The position numbers were made by a program, and so were the translations under genes. From Conidiobolus incongruus B7586 (Eukaryota > Entomophthoromycota > Entomophthoromycetes > Entomophthorales > Conidiobolaceae): a stretch of 25,630 nucleotides of DNA. Positions 12,790-25,630 of this stretch are shown piece after piece (positions within the stretch are counted from its first letter, which is position 1; every line of letters starts with the position of its first letter). The stretch is from positions 1-25,630 of the forward strand of contig JNEM01011728.1 of assembly GCA_000697335.1 (NCBI GenBank), written 5' to 3'. The notes beneath the pieces were generated by a model. The model did no database searches. It was not told the DNA's origin and saw nothing but the letters and a program-made list of their open reading frames with translations.

Positions 12790-13445
12790 TAAAATCAGTT
12801 TTGAATAGTTAATCAAATTTTATAATATTATCAAAAATCAATAATATTAGGTAGATAGATTTTAAGACTGGACATATTTTGACTGATCCAAGGAAAAGGA
12901 TCTAAAGATAAATTAATATTATATTAATTAAAAATCAATGAATCTTACATGCGACTTTTATCAGTTCTAGTATTGTAAGATTAAAATTTGACTAAAAAAT
13001 TCCCAATTCCAAAAAAATTCAATAAATTAATATAACAATAGTGATATTAGATTTTAAATTATTCATAAATGATTTTTTATTCTAAACTTTCAATAACACT
13101 CTACCATAATAATATTTTAATAACTTAGTAAATAATTCACAAAGCCCTAACGCCTTCTTTAAATATCAATTTTATTTTGATAGTAACACAGATATTGAAA
13201 TATAATGTAGACAAATTTGATAAGAATTTAAAACCGATTTTTTTAGTTCTACTTGCCTATATTTATTACCAATGAAATAATAAATATGATATATATCATA
13301 CTATTAAAAATATATTTAATATATCTATTTTTTGTTCATCAATTTTGATTTTGATTTGAAAAATCCCATAACATAATCAAATCAGAAAATGATTATAGAT
13401 CGCATTAACTCATATCTGTTACAAGCCTAATATCAATTAACCAAA
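12790..13445. other. AT-rich spacer after the b561 gene
   Basis: No coding region, RNA gene or clear regulatory element was recognised. It separates the b561 stop from the start of the decayed gene-like region. Confidence 0.55.
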
Positions 13446-14841
13446 ATGATGATTACAATTGATCAAATTACAGTTTACTTTAATGAAGATTATTTAAAAT
13501 ATTTCGAGTCGAAAATGGCCTAATTACCCAATGTAGATCTCCAATTTATTATGACGAATGGAATGATATTAATACTTTGACAAGGTTGAGAGTTGCTTTT
13601 AATTTATATTTATTATGTATTAAAAACCCTAAATATTTTGAGGATAATAACCTTATTATGATATGTTTCTTATGAACATTGAGAATCAATCTTTTTTGTT
13701 TAGTTTACCAATATTATGTATTTCGATACGGATGCTTGGGTTAGAATTATTTCTTACTGTATCAAGAGATTTGTCAGAGATAAAGTTGTTAATAAATGAT
13801 TTTTGATGATTTCAGTCAATAATATTATTGCTTATTTGACTAATCAAGGTTTTCGACATATTTTTTAATACTATATTTACTATTTATTTATTGAACTTTT
13901 CATATATTTGATAAATTTCCCCACAAAGAAGCAAAATTCATAAAGTTTTCTTAGATGTTCAATTGATGGATGATATTGTATTCAGAGAGGATACAATTAA
14001 CGAGTCTATTGCTAACAAGTATATATTACCACTGTAATCGACTAGGACCCCTATCTATCAAGAGAAAGATGGCTGACAAGCAAAATTGTTCCAATAAACA
14101 ATTATCTCCCAAAAAGAATCAGGACAATCAAGTTTTTATCTCATCCAACAATGTCAGTAATATCATGATTGTTGAAATATGTCAACTATGACTAAATCAT
14201 TTTAAATTTATAGAAAATTTATTGGGTATTGTACTACCTAAAAACGACCTGGGGATGCAACAATTTAAAGTAGTGAAGAGTTTACTCTAGTTGAAATAAA
14301 TGAAATTATAAATGTAATTGAACAAAAGAGCAAACTCGATGGGGAAAAACTCAAATACCTAAACAAGATAAACTTTATCAATTATACTTGTAATCATTTT
14401 TATTGCCAAATTATTTATTCTTAGTTAATATGCCATTAGATAAATTAACTGCAGGTAATTAAATTTATTATATATTTTATTTAATTCAGAGATAGAGACA
14501 AACACCATGATTTTTCCAACCTTTGTTGTTAACCCACTCATCAAGGTACTTAATAAGATTTCACCATATTAAAATTCACCAACATTGATTTAGTCTATTC
14601 AAAGATAAAAACAATTTGTCAGATGAAGACTAAGACAAAATCATCAATTTTATCTTAAAAAGAACTGAAAACAATTATGAATTACCTAAACTAATAGATA
14701 TTTTGATGCACAAAAAGAATATGTTTTCTAAAGAGTATCAAATCCCTTTCACTCGAAAGATTATCTTTTACAATTGAAGAGATATTGTTCAATGTCAAAT
14801 CTTCTCCAGATACTTTTAAACATTTTCAATCTATTGTTTAA
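13446..14841 (+). pseudogene. Decayed multi-exon gene, family not recognised
   Basis: A run of coding-like plus-strand segments extends from an ATG at 13446 to a TAA at 14839-14841. Examples are about 13540-13660 (with TLTRLRVAFNLYLLCIKNP), 13700-13795 (FDTDAWVRIISYCIKRFV), 13935-14035 (MDDIVFREDTINESIANK), 14068-14160 and 14280-14385 (FTLVEINEIINVIEQK), and a tail ending near 14841. Some junctions look like GT-AG introns that keep the frame, but the apparent introns of about 35-48 nt are shorter than those in neighbouring genes (49-62 nt). At least three further breaks remain that splicing does not explain. The simplest reading is a former intron-containing host gene that has lost function. 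A live gene with unusual introns, or two adjacent remnants, cannot be excluded. I recognise no domain. Its end converges on the aspartyl-tRNA synthetase gene 95 nt away. Confidence 0.5.
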
Positions 14842-14936
14842 TAGCTAATTACTCATTTATTATGTATTATCAATAAATTATCGTGCATATTTAAATAAAT
14901 TTATTAAATAACCAAAATTGATTGAATATTAATCTA

Positions 14937-17477
14937 TTAATTTTCCACTTTTTGCTCAAGAGTTGATGGAGATCCAACCATCAAATCCTGTCCCAAATTA
15001 GTCTTGGGGAATGCGATTACATCTCTCAAACTGCTGGCATTGCATAAAATGCTCATTAACCGATCCAAGCCTAGCGCAATGCCACCGTGAGGAGGACATG
15101 CATAGTTCAAATTGGTCAAAAGATGGTGGAATTGATTTAATTGGTGAGGTGTTAACTTCAGATGATGAGTTAATACAAACTTTTGTAAGTTCGCATCATG
15201 AATACGTAATGAACCACCCCCTATTTCTTGACCGTTTAATACTAAATCATAGTGGTCTCCACGGACCTAAAAAACGTTAGTATACATGAAAATCAATAAT
15301 TATACATTGACCATTACCTTTTCAGGTTCATTTAATAAATATTGAAGATCTTCAGCTTTGGGCGATGTGAAGGGATGATGAGTTGATTTGTAGATTCCAT
15401 CCTCCAATTCGAATAGAGGGAAATCTACCACCCATAAAAATTTATCCTCGGTACTATGTTCAATCCAACCTAATTTATTATATTAATCTATCAGTAAATT
15501 ATGTGATATTCAAATGAAGCTACCTTCGGAGATACCAAGCTGAATATAATCAATTCTCAATCTACCCAAAGAAGTCCAGCCACCCTACATCATTCATTAG
15601 GTTCGATAATTATTAAAATATTACCAAATAATTACATTATGTCTATAATCTTTATCTTTTACTTCAATCGCTACAACATCTCCAACCTCAACGCTGAGAG
15701 ACTTATTCAAATTGGCGCAAATTTCAACAGGATCTTGAGTTTGGCTATCATTTGAAATAACTTCCAATTTAAACCAATTTGAAATATTTTGATCAGTGAT
15801 TTTAATTAATCTTAATTTCTAAATCAATAATTATTATTATTATTATTGATGCTAGTAATATAACTATATTAAATATTTACAGCTAAAGTATCAACTAATT
15901 TAGCCTGTTCAGATAATGATTTGATCTGATTAGATGACAATTTAGATCCCAATTTGGGTAATTTCAGTGCTCTGACTTGTTGGGATGAGATATTTAATAG
16001 TTTGGTAATATTTTGAATCTAATAAAATAACTCATCAATACCATTCATAATAGATCTATTTGCTGATAACTTACCTTGTAATCATATCTTATATCGGGTT
16101 TGTCAGATCCAAACTAACCAAATAAATTAGCAAATATATCCAAAACATTGAAATTAAAGTACTTCTTCCATAGCATCGTTATAAGCAACGCAGGGGAATC
16201 CGGTCTTCAAATCCTTCTTCAAAATACTCTTCCAAATTTTTTTCACTAAACCTTCTATCAAATTGACGATTGTTTCAATTTTACAGTATGTCATTTCGAT
16301 ATCTAGCTATAATATCTTATTAATATAGAGTAATACATCACAACAATAAATGATTACTTGAGTGAATTCAGGCTGTCTATCAGCTCTCAAATCCTCATCT
16401 CTAAAGCATTTAGCAATTTGGAAGTACCTATCAATCCCACTGACCATTAACAACTGCTTATACTGTTGAGGACTCTGTGGCAAGCTGTAGTAATGGCCTG
16501 GAGATCTAGCAGGCACTAGGAATTCTTTAGCACCTTCTGGAGTGGCCTTAAATAGGATGGGAGTTTCGACTTCGATGAATCCGTTGTCAATCAAGTGGGT
16601 TCTTAGGAGCTGATTCAGTTTGGATCTCATTCTAAGGTTATGCTGCATTTGGTCACGACGGAGATCTAAGCATCTGTGGCGGAGTCTGACTTCTTCGTTA
16701 GGCTAATATACCATTAATTGATTGTAAGATTCAATTAAATGAGCTTTTTTACCAATTGTTTAGTATGACTCGAAACGAATGGCAACTTTTCAGGTTGAGA
16801 TAAAATATCCAAAGAATCAATATCTAATTCCATCAACTCACCGCTCTAAACATCATTGAATTAGATTAACAATAAATTTAATAACGATTAATTTACATTA
16901 TTATTTTTGTTAGGTCTACTAATTAAATTCCCTTGAACTCTGACCAAAGTCTCCAATCTCAAATCACTTAGAGCATCCTTTAAATTCTCAGATTTGGATG
17001 TTTTTAGTATACATTGTTGACTCCCTGTACCGTCTTTGAGCATTAAGAAGATCAAATCATCGTTGAATTTTCTATTAAACACTATATTAGATTTACTAAC
17101 ATAATACTATTGGCAATCTATTTTTACCTAACTCTTTCAATCCAACCACATAGTACTATATTGGTACCGATTTGATTACTTTTTAATTCTTGAATTTGAT
17201 GTGTTCTTTGAGTTGATAATTCTAATTGAAAACGGATTAATAAATAACATTGAATGATTTTATTTTGAATACCTCTCAACTCGTATAGCTTTTTCCAATT
17301 CTCAACTATTTCGATATTTTTTAAATTACTGCTTTCTGTAGAAGTATTTAAACTTCTCAATTTAGAACAATTAATCAATTTAAATGATTGATTCAAAGCT
17401 GAATACTTTGGTAATTTGCTAATTGATAATTTGGATAATCTTAATATTGCCATTATTATTTTGATTTTTATTGCCAT
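14937..17477 (-). CDS. MSD1: Mitochondrial aspartyl-tRNA synthetase
   Basis: It charges mitochondrial tRNA-Asp with aspartate. Twelve minus-strand exons: 17477-17273, 17221-17128, 17071-16897, 16845-16753, 16702-16358, 16306-16163, 16113-16075, 16018-15881, 15818-15636, 15584-15524, 15469-15318, 15266-14937. All introns are GT-AG, 49-62 nt, and frames close exactly to 652 residues (yeast and human homologues are about 650). The basic, serine-rich N-terminus looks like a mitochondrial presequence. An OB-fold anticodon domain (around [11 protein letters not shown]) follows, then the class II catalytic core with FRDE (motif 2, 289-292), the bacterial-type insertion domain, and motif 3 [10 protein letters not shown] (604-613). 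The bacterial-type layout separates it from the cytosolic enzyme. A second in-frame ATG at 17453 could be the true start (644 residues). It is divergent from the Vps3-like gene. Confidence 0.93.
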
Positions 17478-17867
17478 TACTATTAGGCAACATCTTTTTA
17501 TACCTTAATTCGAACTCACAGCAAAAATTCCAATTTTGTGGGATTTATTTCAGGTTAATGATATCATATAACAAATTAAATTGTCACTAAATATAGTAAT
17601 TTAAGATCACAAAAAATAATAATTTAATTAGATATTAGTATTTGAATTAAAATTTATGTTATTTTGATTGTTTAAAAATTATCAGATAACTCAATTTTGG
17701 TTTTATTTGAATATTATTTTATTTAATAAATCTTTTTATGTTAAATTTATTACCCATAAATATTTCAATCTCCTATCAATCATTAAATTCCACTAAGTCA
17801 AATCCTAAATTCAATTTAAAGTCACTCAATCTCAAATAAAATAATATTAATTAATTAATTCTATCAA
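17478..17867. promoter_or_regulatory. Shared divergent promoter region (MSD1 / Vps3-like)
   Basis: These 390 nt separate the start codons of two divergently transcribed genes and must hold the promoters of both. The sequence is AT-rich with no coding potential. I see no sharply defined element beyond T-rich tracts and repeated TTAA words just before the Vps3-like start. Confidence 0.55.
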
Positions 17868-20800
17868 ATGGAATTTAAACCATATAGCTTAAAACCCCTA
17901 TTCCATCCAACTAGTCATAACAAGGATTTTAATGTACAAAATGCAGCCTCTTTGAGTGCTATAAATGCGGTTTTTAAATTGAATTTTGAAGCTGTTGCCG
18001 CATGTGGTAATTTCATAATTATAAATTATAAAGATGAGATAATTGATATGTTATTTCAGATAATCATATCTTTGTAGGAACATCCGACGGTACCATTATT
18101 CATTTGACCATGGACTTTCAAGCTCAAACTAATACTGTAAATATTGTACTAAAAAGAATATTATCAATTTCTAAAATTATATTTAGGATATGCCACATAC
18201 TCAACTCGTACAAATTTTTAGTTTGGATACGAATAAGCGAGTACAGAAACTATCATGCCATAAAAAATTAAAATTACTGTTGGTATTATGTGGTAAATAT
18301 TTTTTAGAATAATTATGGTATAGTATAATATTCAATTTATCATTCAATTTAGATTCTACGCTGTCTATATTCAATTTTGATTTAGAACTTCAAGATCAGT
18401 ACGAAATTCAACGCGGTGTAATTCATTTTGATTTGGATTTCTTCAGTAATCAGTTGGATATTGGCATACTGTGCGTTGCTAAGCGCAGGAGCCTTCAGAT
18501 ATTTTTACTCACCAATGAATTGGTATTGAGGAAGGATATTCCATTGAACGAACCAATTACGAGCTTATGCTACAGTGGCAGTAATGTGATTGTGAGTGAT
18601 AGCTATTACAAACTCATTGATTTGAAAAGAGCGATTTCAGTGAAGTTGGCACCTGTTCAGGTGAAGCCAGTACAATCTAGGATTGAAATAGGATCACAGT
18701 TTAATAAGAAACCCATAGTTATTTTTATTGATGACCAAGAATTTATGATCGTGTCTGGCGAAGAGAATGGAGCTTTAGGTATGTTCTTCAATAGTGCTGG
18801 TGATCCTTCAAGAGGAACTATATCATGGCCCATTTACCCCAAATGGGTTGGTTTTGACTTTCCTTTTACTATTGCTATATTACCCAACAATCAAGTTATG
18901 ATCCATAATATCGTCACACAGCAACTCTTTCAAAAGATTACTCTTCCTGATCGGCTTGATATTAAAGGACTTGTGGACCACTGCGATCTCCAGCACTTCT
19001 TACCAATCCTCGATCAGAAATTGAACCGAGGTCGAGACGAAGATCTTCAAGCTGCCACCATGCTAACGACCAATGTGGCATGGGGCAAAAACTTTATTTT
19101 GGCATTTATGCTCAAACCCATTCTGCTCGAAGTGGATCCATTGCTGGACAGCCATCAGTTGGAAAGATCCATACTCATGGCAGAGCAATATTCCACAGTA
19201 CTCTCGCCCCAGAGTATTCATCACTACAGAATGCGACGCGAATTGGAACACATTTACCAGAAGTGTGGTCTCTTATACATTGAACAAACTCTCCTTGACG
19301 ATGCCATTCCACTCCTAATCCAAGGCAATCTCGACCCCAGAGTTGTTATCAATCTATTCCCAGATTTAGCCCTCCCCGACCTCAGTGAAGATCTTTTATT
19401 AGATCCAGGGGTCGCAGCAGTTGCCAAAAAACTCACCAACTTTCAAGACATCATTAAAGGCAGCATCTCCCAAAACTATCTATCAGAAACAGGCGATAAT
19501 GTAGAAGATCTTCTATTAGTTAAAAATTTCTATCAAATGCTGGAATCTTACCTAACAAAATTGAGAACTAAATACTTTGATGGTGATATTCAATTGACCA
19601 AACATCAGGTAATAATTCATTATATCATAAATATATATATGTATTAATATTGGTTCAGTTATTGGCTTTAGATACTACCCTACTAAAATTATTCTCATAT
19701 GATTCAAATTCAGACAAATTATACAATTGGTTAATGATGGAATCCAATAAACCAACGTATTTGCCAGATGATTGTATTGAATTTTTGTCACAGAGAGAGG
19801 TAAGTATATTTTAAATTTAACTTATACAATAACTAAAACATTATATTAGAAACATTACGCAATCTCTTTAATCTATTTACAAAGCAGTAAATGGGATCAA
19901 GTATTTAGTATATGGAAAGAGTAAATTTACCCCACATATTAACGTGTCTATAATACTAATCAATGGATAGTTTATATGAGAAAAGATTATCTCCTTTTAA
20001 CAAGTTGGAAGATTTAAAAAAGATCATGCACTTTTGCACAAGCGTCAAAGATATTGAACTAGTTTGGGAAATTAGTCAATGGCTCATTGAACAGCATCCG
20101 GAATGGGGCGTCCAAGTAATATAAATATAATATAAATATCTAAAATAATGTTAATATTGAATGATTTATAGAATTTGCAACAATTATCCCAACAAACTCT
20201 CAATCAAATAGGCATCCCAAAAATTCTAGAGTATTTAACTAAAACTCCCAGTTTGATAGAGGGAAAACAGCAATTTTTAGAGTTTTTGATATCCAGAGAC
20301 TCTAATCAAGTAATATTTATTAATATGTTAATATATAATTAATACTAAGTTTTTTTAGGATTTAGAATTACATGAGGAATTGATTCAAGTTTATTTGACT
20401 AAGTTGTTAGATTTATTTGAAAGTGATATAGAATTAAATAGGGAATTGAAAGCTCAAGGTAATTATAAAATTACAATATCAAATACCTTATGTTAATTCC
20501 ATTTTAGAGAGAGCATATATCATCCACTTTACCATACATCCGAAATCTACATTCCTAGCCTTCCTCATCGATCGCAACGATCCTCTGTCAAAATTAAGAT
20601 CTAGTCTTATTCAATTTTTAAATTTTTCAAACATATTAAATTTCAAGGAATTATTAGATAAATTTAAACAACTCAATCATTTAATTTTAGAATTGAGTGT
20701 ATTATATTCCAAGGTAATTCGTTTATATAATTAACTTTATATATTAATAATTAACCTATAATGTAGCTTGAAAATTATCACAAATCTATTGAATTATTGG

Positions 20801-21587
20801 TACAAATTCAAGATTTTAATCAAGTAGAATTATTTTGTTTAAATAATGCCAAATTTAATTTTGAATATTTGAAAAATCCCAAATTTCCTATTAAAGTAAC
20901 TAATGAGAATAAAATTAATGGCAGTGCTAAGGAGGAGAAAGGAAATCATTTGGGTGAACTGAGTTCCAGTGATTTGAGTAAGAAGAAACTATTTAATGAT
21001 TTGTTGAATTGTTTGTTAGGATTTAACGATGAGTAATTTTTTATTTTCCTTAGTAAATTATTTACTAATTGTTAATTCTAGGCATACTGTGCTCATTCAA
21101 GTGTCATCACTTCTATCTCGTCATTATTCAATGTTTGATTTGTTAGATGTAATAATCCTTCACTTGTTAATATCAATTGAAATTAACTATTATTTTAGGT
21201 ATTATCGAAACTACCTATGCATTGGTCCCTAGATCTATTCGCTCCCTACTTTATCAAAAGTCTAAAAAAATTAAATGAGAGTAGTCACCATTTAGAAATT
21301 GTCAAATCTTTAAGTATTGCTGAAAACATTAAAGTAATCTAATAATCTTAGTTATATATATAATTTATTAATAATCAACATAGACTAATTGGGACCTTAT
21401 CCAAACCATCCAATCCGTGAACAAGAGTGCGAACGGTCCCATTACCATCAATGAGAGTACGCGATGTGGCAAATGTCAAAAATTTATTGGAGATTCCGTC
21501 ATCTCTATATTGCCTGTCGATCCTATATCATCTACCTCCAAATATATTCCTATTTATCATTTGCATTGTGTCCAAAATCAAAACTAA
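17868..21587 (+). CDS. VPS3: Vps3/TGFBRAP1-like CORVET tethering subunit
   Basis: Fourteen exons: 17868-18006, 18060-18136, 18187-18292, 18353-19608, 19659-19799, 19850-19920, 19971-20115, 20172-20309, 20359-20458, 20508-20713, 20767-21032, 21082-21148, 21199-21333, 21384-21587. Introns are GT-AG, 49-60 nt, and the frame closes to 1016 residues, near yeast Vps3 (about 1010). An N-terminal CNH-type beta-propeller is followed by helical repeats with the Vps39_1 region (around ALDTTLLKLF, near 527) and a C-terminal Vps39_2 zinc module with C977, C980, H1008 and C1011. Similarity is closer to TGFBRAP1/Vps3 than to Vps39: VGTSDGTIIH, LLVLCDSTLSIFNF and VAKRRSLQIFL all have counterparts in TGFBRAP1. 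The family binds Rab5-type GTPases at early endosomes as part of CORVET and helps membrane fusion. A HOPS (Vps39) role is a less likely alternative. Confidence 0.9.
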
Positions 21588-22472
21588 ATACAATTGAATG
21601 GAAAAATAAATATATATTCATTATATAAATTGCTAATTTTTAAGTTGATTTTAAACGTTATTTTATATAAAATAAACAAAGCGGTGAGACCGAATTTAAA
21701 ATTTTTCAAATATGAAGTGAATAAAAATTTCGTAAATTCAAATGGATCAAAAATTGATCAGAATTTTTTAATATAATATTAAAAATGAATATTTGATTTA
21801 ATATTGTTAGGTTGGTAAAATAAGACAAACTATTGAATGACTAGATATAAATTCCCAATGAAATATTCAAATAATTCATTGGTATTGTATTAATTTTCAA
21901 TAAAAAATACCAATGATTAGAACTGGATTTTAAAACCTACAATAAATAATTTCGAAATTGAATTCCATTTGAAAGTAATATAAATTTGTAAATAAATTGA
22001 AATTAATTCTATATCTGTATAAAAATATATTCCAAATTGAGTTTATATATTTAAAAATTGTTTTTGATCTATAAAATGAAATAAGTTATTAATTAAATTA
22101 ATAAAATAAGTTATTGGATATGAACATTATAGCTGAATGCATTAACATGATCTGAATAATTCAATGAAGAATATTTGAAATTTAAAAACTTCATATATAA
22201 TAAATATTATTAACAAAACTAGATTTTACCTATATAATATATACTATTAATTTTTTTATTAGATATATTGAATAGTATAAATTATTGGGAGTATTGAAAA
22301 CTATTTGGCATTCAAAAAGCTAAAATGATTATTAAATTTTTTGATTTTTAAGAATAATAGTTAATTTTCAATTTCATTAAATCCCACAATTTCGTTATAG
22401 AAATTAAAAATATGAAGTTGAATCAAAATTTAATTGAGTGCTATCTCTTCCACAACACGACTAACATACAAC
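21588..22472. other. AT-rich spacer and promoter of RPL3
   Basis: No gene was recognised. A 60-codon open frame at 21594-21776 is AT-rich and featureless. The right end holds the RPL3 promoter; no unambiguous TATA or ribosomal-protein promoter motif could be picked out of the A/T background. Confidence 0.55.
22434..22472 (+). promoter_or_regulatory. Probable 5' leader of RPL3
   Basis: The 39 nt before the ATG are unusually rich in C and poor in G (for example CTATCTCTTCCACAACACG), unlike the A/T spacer before them, and are likely transcribed leader. The reading frame stays open through here only from a TTG, and RPL3 homologues begin at [10 protein letters not shown], so it is not taken as coding. 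Confidence 0.45.
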
Positions 22473-23636
22473 ATGTCTCATCGTAAATACGAGGCTCCCC
22501 GTCACGGTCACTTAGGTTTCTCTCCCAGAAAGAGAACTAGACATCACCGCGGTTCTGTCAAATCTTTCCCCAAGGATGATCCCTCCAAGCCCGTTCACTT
22601 AACTGCTTTCATGGGTTACAAGGCCGGTATGACCCACGTCGTCCGCGATCTCGATCGTCCCGGTTCCAAGAACCACAAGAAGGAAGTTATCGAACCCGTC
22701 ACTATTTTGGAAACTCCCCCCATGGTTGTTGTCGGTGTTGTCGGTTATATCCAAACTCCCCGTGGTATCCGCGCTTTGACCACCGTCTGGGCTGATCACT
22801 TAAGTGAAGATGTCCGTCGTCGCTTCTACAAGAACTGGTTCAAGTCTAAGAAGAAGGCTTTCACCAAGTACGCTAAGAAGGTCTCTGAAGACCAAAAGGT
22901 CGCTTCTCGCGAATTGGAACGTATCAAGAAGTACTGCTCCATCGTCCGTGTTATTGCTCACACTCAAATCCGCAAGGTCAACATCGGTCAAAAGAAGGCT
23001 CATGTTATGGAAATCCAATTGAACGGTGGTTCCGTTGCTGATAAGGTTGAATGGGCTAAGGAACATTTCGAAAAGACCGTCGATGTCTCCTCCGTTTTCG
23101 AACAAGACGAAAACATTGATGTTATTGGTGTTACCAAGGGTCATGGTTTCGAAGGTGTTACCCACCGTTGGGGTACCAAGAAATTGCCCCGTAAGACTCA
23201 CAGAGGTCTCCGCAAGGTCGCTTGTATTGGTGCCTGGCATCCTTCCAGAGTCATGTACTCTGTTCCCCGTGCCGGTCAAAACGGTTACCACCACCGTACC
23301 GAAGTCAACAAGAAGATCTACCGCATCGGTAAGGCTGACGACAAGTCTTCCGCCTCTACTGAATACGATCTTACCGTTAAGCAAATCACTCCTCTCGGTG
23401 GTTTCCCTCACTACGGTATTGTCCGTGAAGATTTCGTCATGATCAAGGGTACTTGCGCTGGTGTCCGTCGTCGTGTCTTAACCCTCCGTAAATCCCTCCG
23501 TGTTCACACCTCTCGTGCCGCTTTGGAAAAGATCTCCCTCAAATTCATCGATACCTCCTCCAAGTATGGTCACGGTCGTTTCCAAACCTCCGAAGAAAAG
23601 AAGAACTTCTTCGGTACCCTCAAGAAGGATCTTTAA
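22473..23636 (+). CDS. RPL3: 60S ribosomal protein L3 (uL3)
   Basis: Cytosolic large-subunit protein near the peptidyl-transferase centre, needed for 60S assembly and translation factor access. The intronless ORF gives 387 residues, exactly the length of yeast Rpl3, from [20 protein letters not shown] to GTLKKDL. The segment around [18 protein letters not shown] is practically identical to yeast. H243, the methylated histidine in yeast, and W255, the tip of the tryptophan finger, fall at the same positions. Codon choice is strongly biased to C-ending and other optimal codons (ATC, GTC, TCC, CCC), unlike every other gene here, which fits very high expression. The first ATG of the conserved N-terminus at 22473 is used. 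Long antisense and other-frame ORFs inside it are by-products of this codon bias. AATAAA lies 23 nt after the stop. Confidence 0.98.
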   Translation: MSHRKYEAPRHGHLGFSPRKRTRHHRGSVKSFPKDDPSKPVHLTAFMGYKAGMTHVVRDLDRPGSKNHKKEVIEPVTILETPPMVVVGVVGYIQTPRGIRALTTVWADHLSEDVRRRFYKNWFKSKKKAFTKYAKKVSEDQKVASRELERIKKYCSIVRVIAHTQIRKVNIGQKKAHVMEIQLNGGSVADKVEWAKEHFEKTVDVSSVFEQDENIDVIGVTKGHGFEGVTHRWGTKKLPRKTHRGLRKVACIGAWHPSRVMYSVPRAGQNGYHHRTEVNKKIYRIGKADDKSSASTEYDLTVKQITPLGGFPHYGIVREDFVMIKGTCAGVRRRVLTLRKSLRVHTSRAALEKISLKFIDTSSKYGHGRFQTSEEKKNFFGTLKKDL

Positions 23637-23658
23637 ATTTATTATATCTCTGTTGTGT

Positions 23659-23664
23659 AATAAA
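23659..23664 (+). terminator. Candidate poly(A) signal of RPL3
   Basis: AATAAA lies 23 nt downstream of the TAA. Its position suits a cleavage/polyadenylation signal, although such words are common in this AT-rich DNA. Confidence 0.4.
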
Positions 23665-25630
23665 TTTATATATCTTTTCTCTTTTATATAATATCAATAG
23701 TTTTTTTATACTTTTAATTCATTCTCTTTCCTGATCATTCCTTTTTTTTTCACTTTCTCTAATTTTAATTAATTTTTCCTATCCATCATCTATTAAACAA
23801 ACTTTACCTTCTATATCACACTATTTCTTACTTGCAATTTCTACTTCATCAAATTTTAATTCTTTAATATATAACTAATTATAATATTAATTCTTCTAAG
23901 TTCATATTTAATAATTTATTGAATTATTTTTTGATTATAAGAGTAATTTTTAATCATGTTTATTATCATAACAACTAATTGGATTCTATTTATTTAAAGA
24001 CTTGAGCCCAATTACATCGATGTTTTAACTGAAATAATTCCAACTATATATTTATACAAAGAGAATTATCAAATATATTTAATATACACTAGTTTAAAAT
24101 CAATTATTGCTTATCAATAGTTTTCAAAATTTGAAAAATATTAGGTCTTTTATTATGGGATAATATAATATAATATTAAAAATCTTTTTAATTATAATAT
24201 TATTTTAAATATATAAAATATACTTTTTTGATTTAATAGTGGAAAATTGTAATTTAAAATATAAAAAATATTTTTTGAAAACCAAGGTTTATTTTGAAAA
24301 TCAATTTATTTCTAAGTAAACGCTTTGATAATTGAAAATATAAATAATAATGAATTTTGATATAATTGTGATAATTAATTATTTTAATATATAAAAATGG
24401 ATAATGAAATTAAATAAATATTATATTTATATAAAATTATAGAGCGATTGAAATATAAAATAAATTTCTTATTCTCTTTTAATAAAATTCCTATTAAATA
24501 TTTTTATAATTATAAAATTATCGATATGTTTATAATTCGGTTTTTTAAATATATTTATTTTTAATCCTAATTTTCTTGATTTAAATCTAAAATCATTGTG
24601 TATTTTAATTAAATTATATATTATTGTATAATAAAAAAATTACCTTGGATTCACAATATATTCTGATTATATAAACACTATGACTATGTTTATCAAATAT
24701 TATTTATCATTTTAATTATTATTATACTGATTAATAGTTATTTTTCTTATAATCTTTAATACAATTATAAATTCTAAATTATAAATACTTAATTTAATTG
24801 ATTTTAAATATATTTTTTATTATTTAAATATTCCAAATTCTCTAATTTTATTGCTAAGTATTTTTAATTAAAAATAATATAATAATAATTATTAAAACCT
24901 TTATAATCTATAAAAACAATTTTTTAAATAACTATTCTAAATATATATATTTATTTTATTACCATGGAATCGAAGAAATGGGAAATTTTTTAATTTCCGA
25001 TTTTTCAAACATATTATTAGTTTCAAATAAGCAAATATATACAAAACAAATAGGAAAATAAATAGTTTTGAATTATATATATATATTTATTTTTACTTTG
25101 TATATATTAAAATGTTTATTTTTTTTCAATCGCAAAAAATTCCCATTATTTAAATTACAAAGTAATATTATAATATAATAATATATTATATATTAAGTTA
25201 TTATATTTAATAATATTAGCTTATATAACTTTAACTTAATTATATTAATAATATATTTTTTATTTAAAAACTAGTTTTTTAAATTCTAATATGTTATTTT
25301 ATATAAGTGTAATAGTAGTTAAACTAATATAATATAGAGGAAGACTTAATATAAAATAGTGTGGCATAGAATATGATGATATAATATAGAAATGTAAACA
25401 AAGTTTAATTAAGCTTTAAACTGAGATAAGTCACTAATATATCAAGATTTATATTAGATAATATTAATATATTATAGTATTGATATAATATAATTTTAAT
25501 TTTAGAAAATAATATAAAAAATAATAAATAATAAGAATTAATAAAAAAAACTTAATTTATTAAATAATTTAATATTATTTATATAATTAATTTAATTATA
25601 AAAATATAAATTAATTATATAATTTATAGG
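23665..25630. other. AT-rich spacer with a G-poor pyrimidine-rich left part
   Basis: From about 23701 to 23880 the plus strand is dominated by T and C with almost no G, next to the RPL3 3' end. Beyond about 23900 the sequence is nearly pure A/T to the window end. No coding region, tRNA or rRNA was recognised. Confidence 0.6.

Overview
The window looks like nuclear DNA from a very AT-rich fungus, probably an early-diverging lineage rather than a yeast. The RPL3 protein is strongly fungal in sequence. Yeast-type partners are present (a Vps3-like CORVET subunit and a mitochondrial aspartyl-tRNA synthetase). Two genes are packed with GT-AG introns of about 50 nt. Spacers are close to pure A/T, and genes stand out as islands of higher GC. 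The species cannot be named from this sequence alone.

Layout from left to right. 1-3115 is an AT-rich spacer with a (TA)n microsatellite. 3116-4696 (+) is an intronless MFS drug-type transporter. 4697-9342 is a long spacer holding two GC-richer, decayed coding-like islands (about 5036-5478 and 6660-7480). 9343-10899 (+) is a second intronless MFS transporter, a close paralogue of the first. 12036-12789 (+) is a two-exon cytochrome b561 of the CYB561D2 type. 13446-14841 (+) reads like an unidentified, multi-exon gene that has decayed. 14937-17477 (-) is a 12-exon mitochondrial aspartyl-tRNA synthetase. 17868-21587 (+) is a 14-exon Vps3/TGFBRAP1-like vacuolar sorting protein, divergent from the synthetase across a 390-nt spacer. 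22473-23636 (+) is intronless, codon-optimised ribosomal protein L3. 23637-25630 is AT-rich and appears empty, apart from a G-poor pyrimidine-rich stretch next to RPL3.

The genes do not form a pathway: two membrane transporters, one transmembrane reductase, one mitochondrial translation enzyme, one endosomal tethering subunit and one cytosolic ribosomal protein. The clearest local relationship is the tandem MFS pair, which carries an 81-nt identical tract suggesting gene conversion. No new multi-gene system was seen. The items most worth a second look are the conversion tract, the decayed gene at 13.4-14.8 kb, the two unidentified islands between the transporters, and the very narrow intron length distribution.
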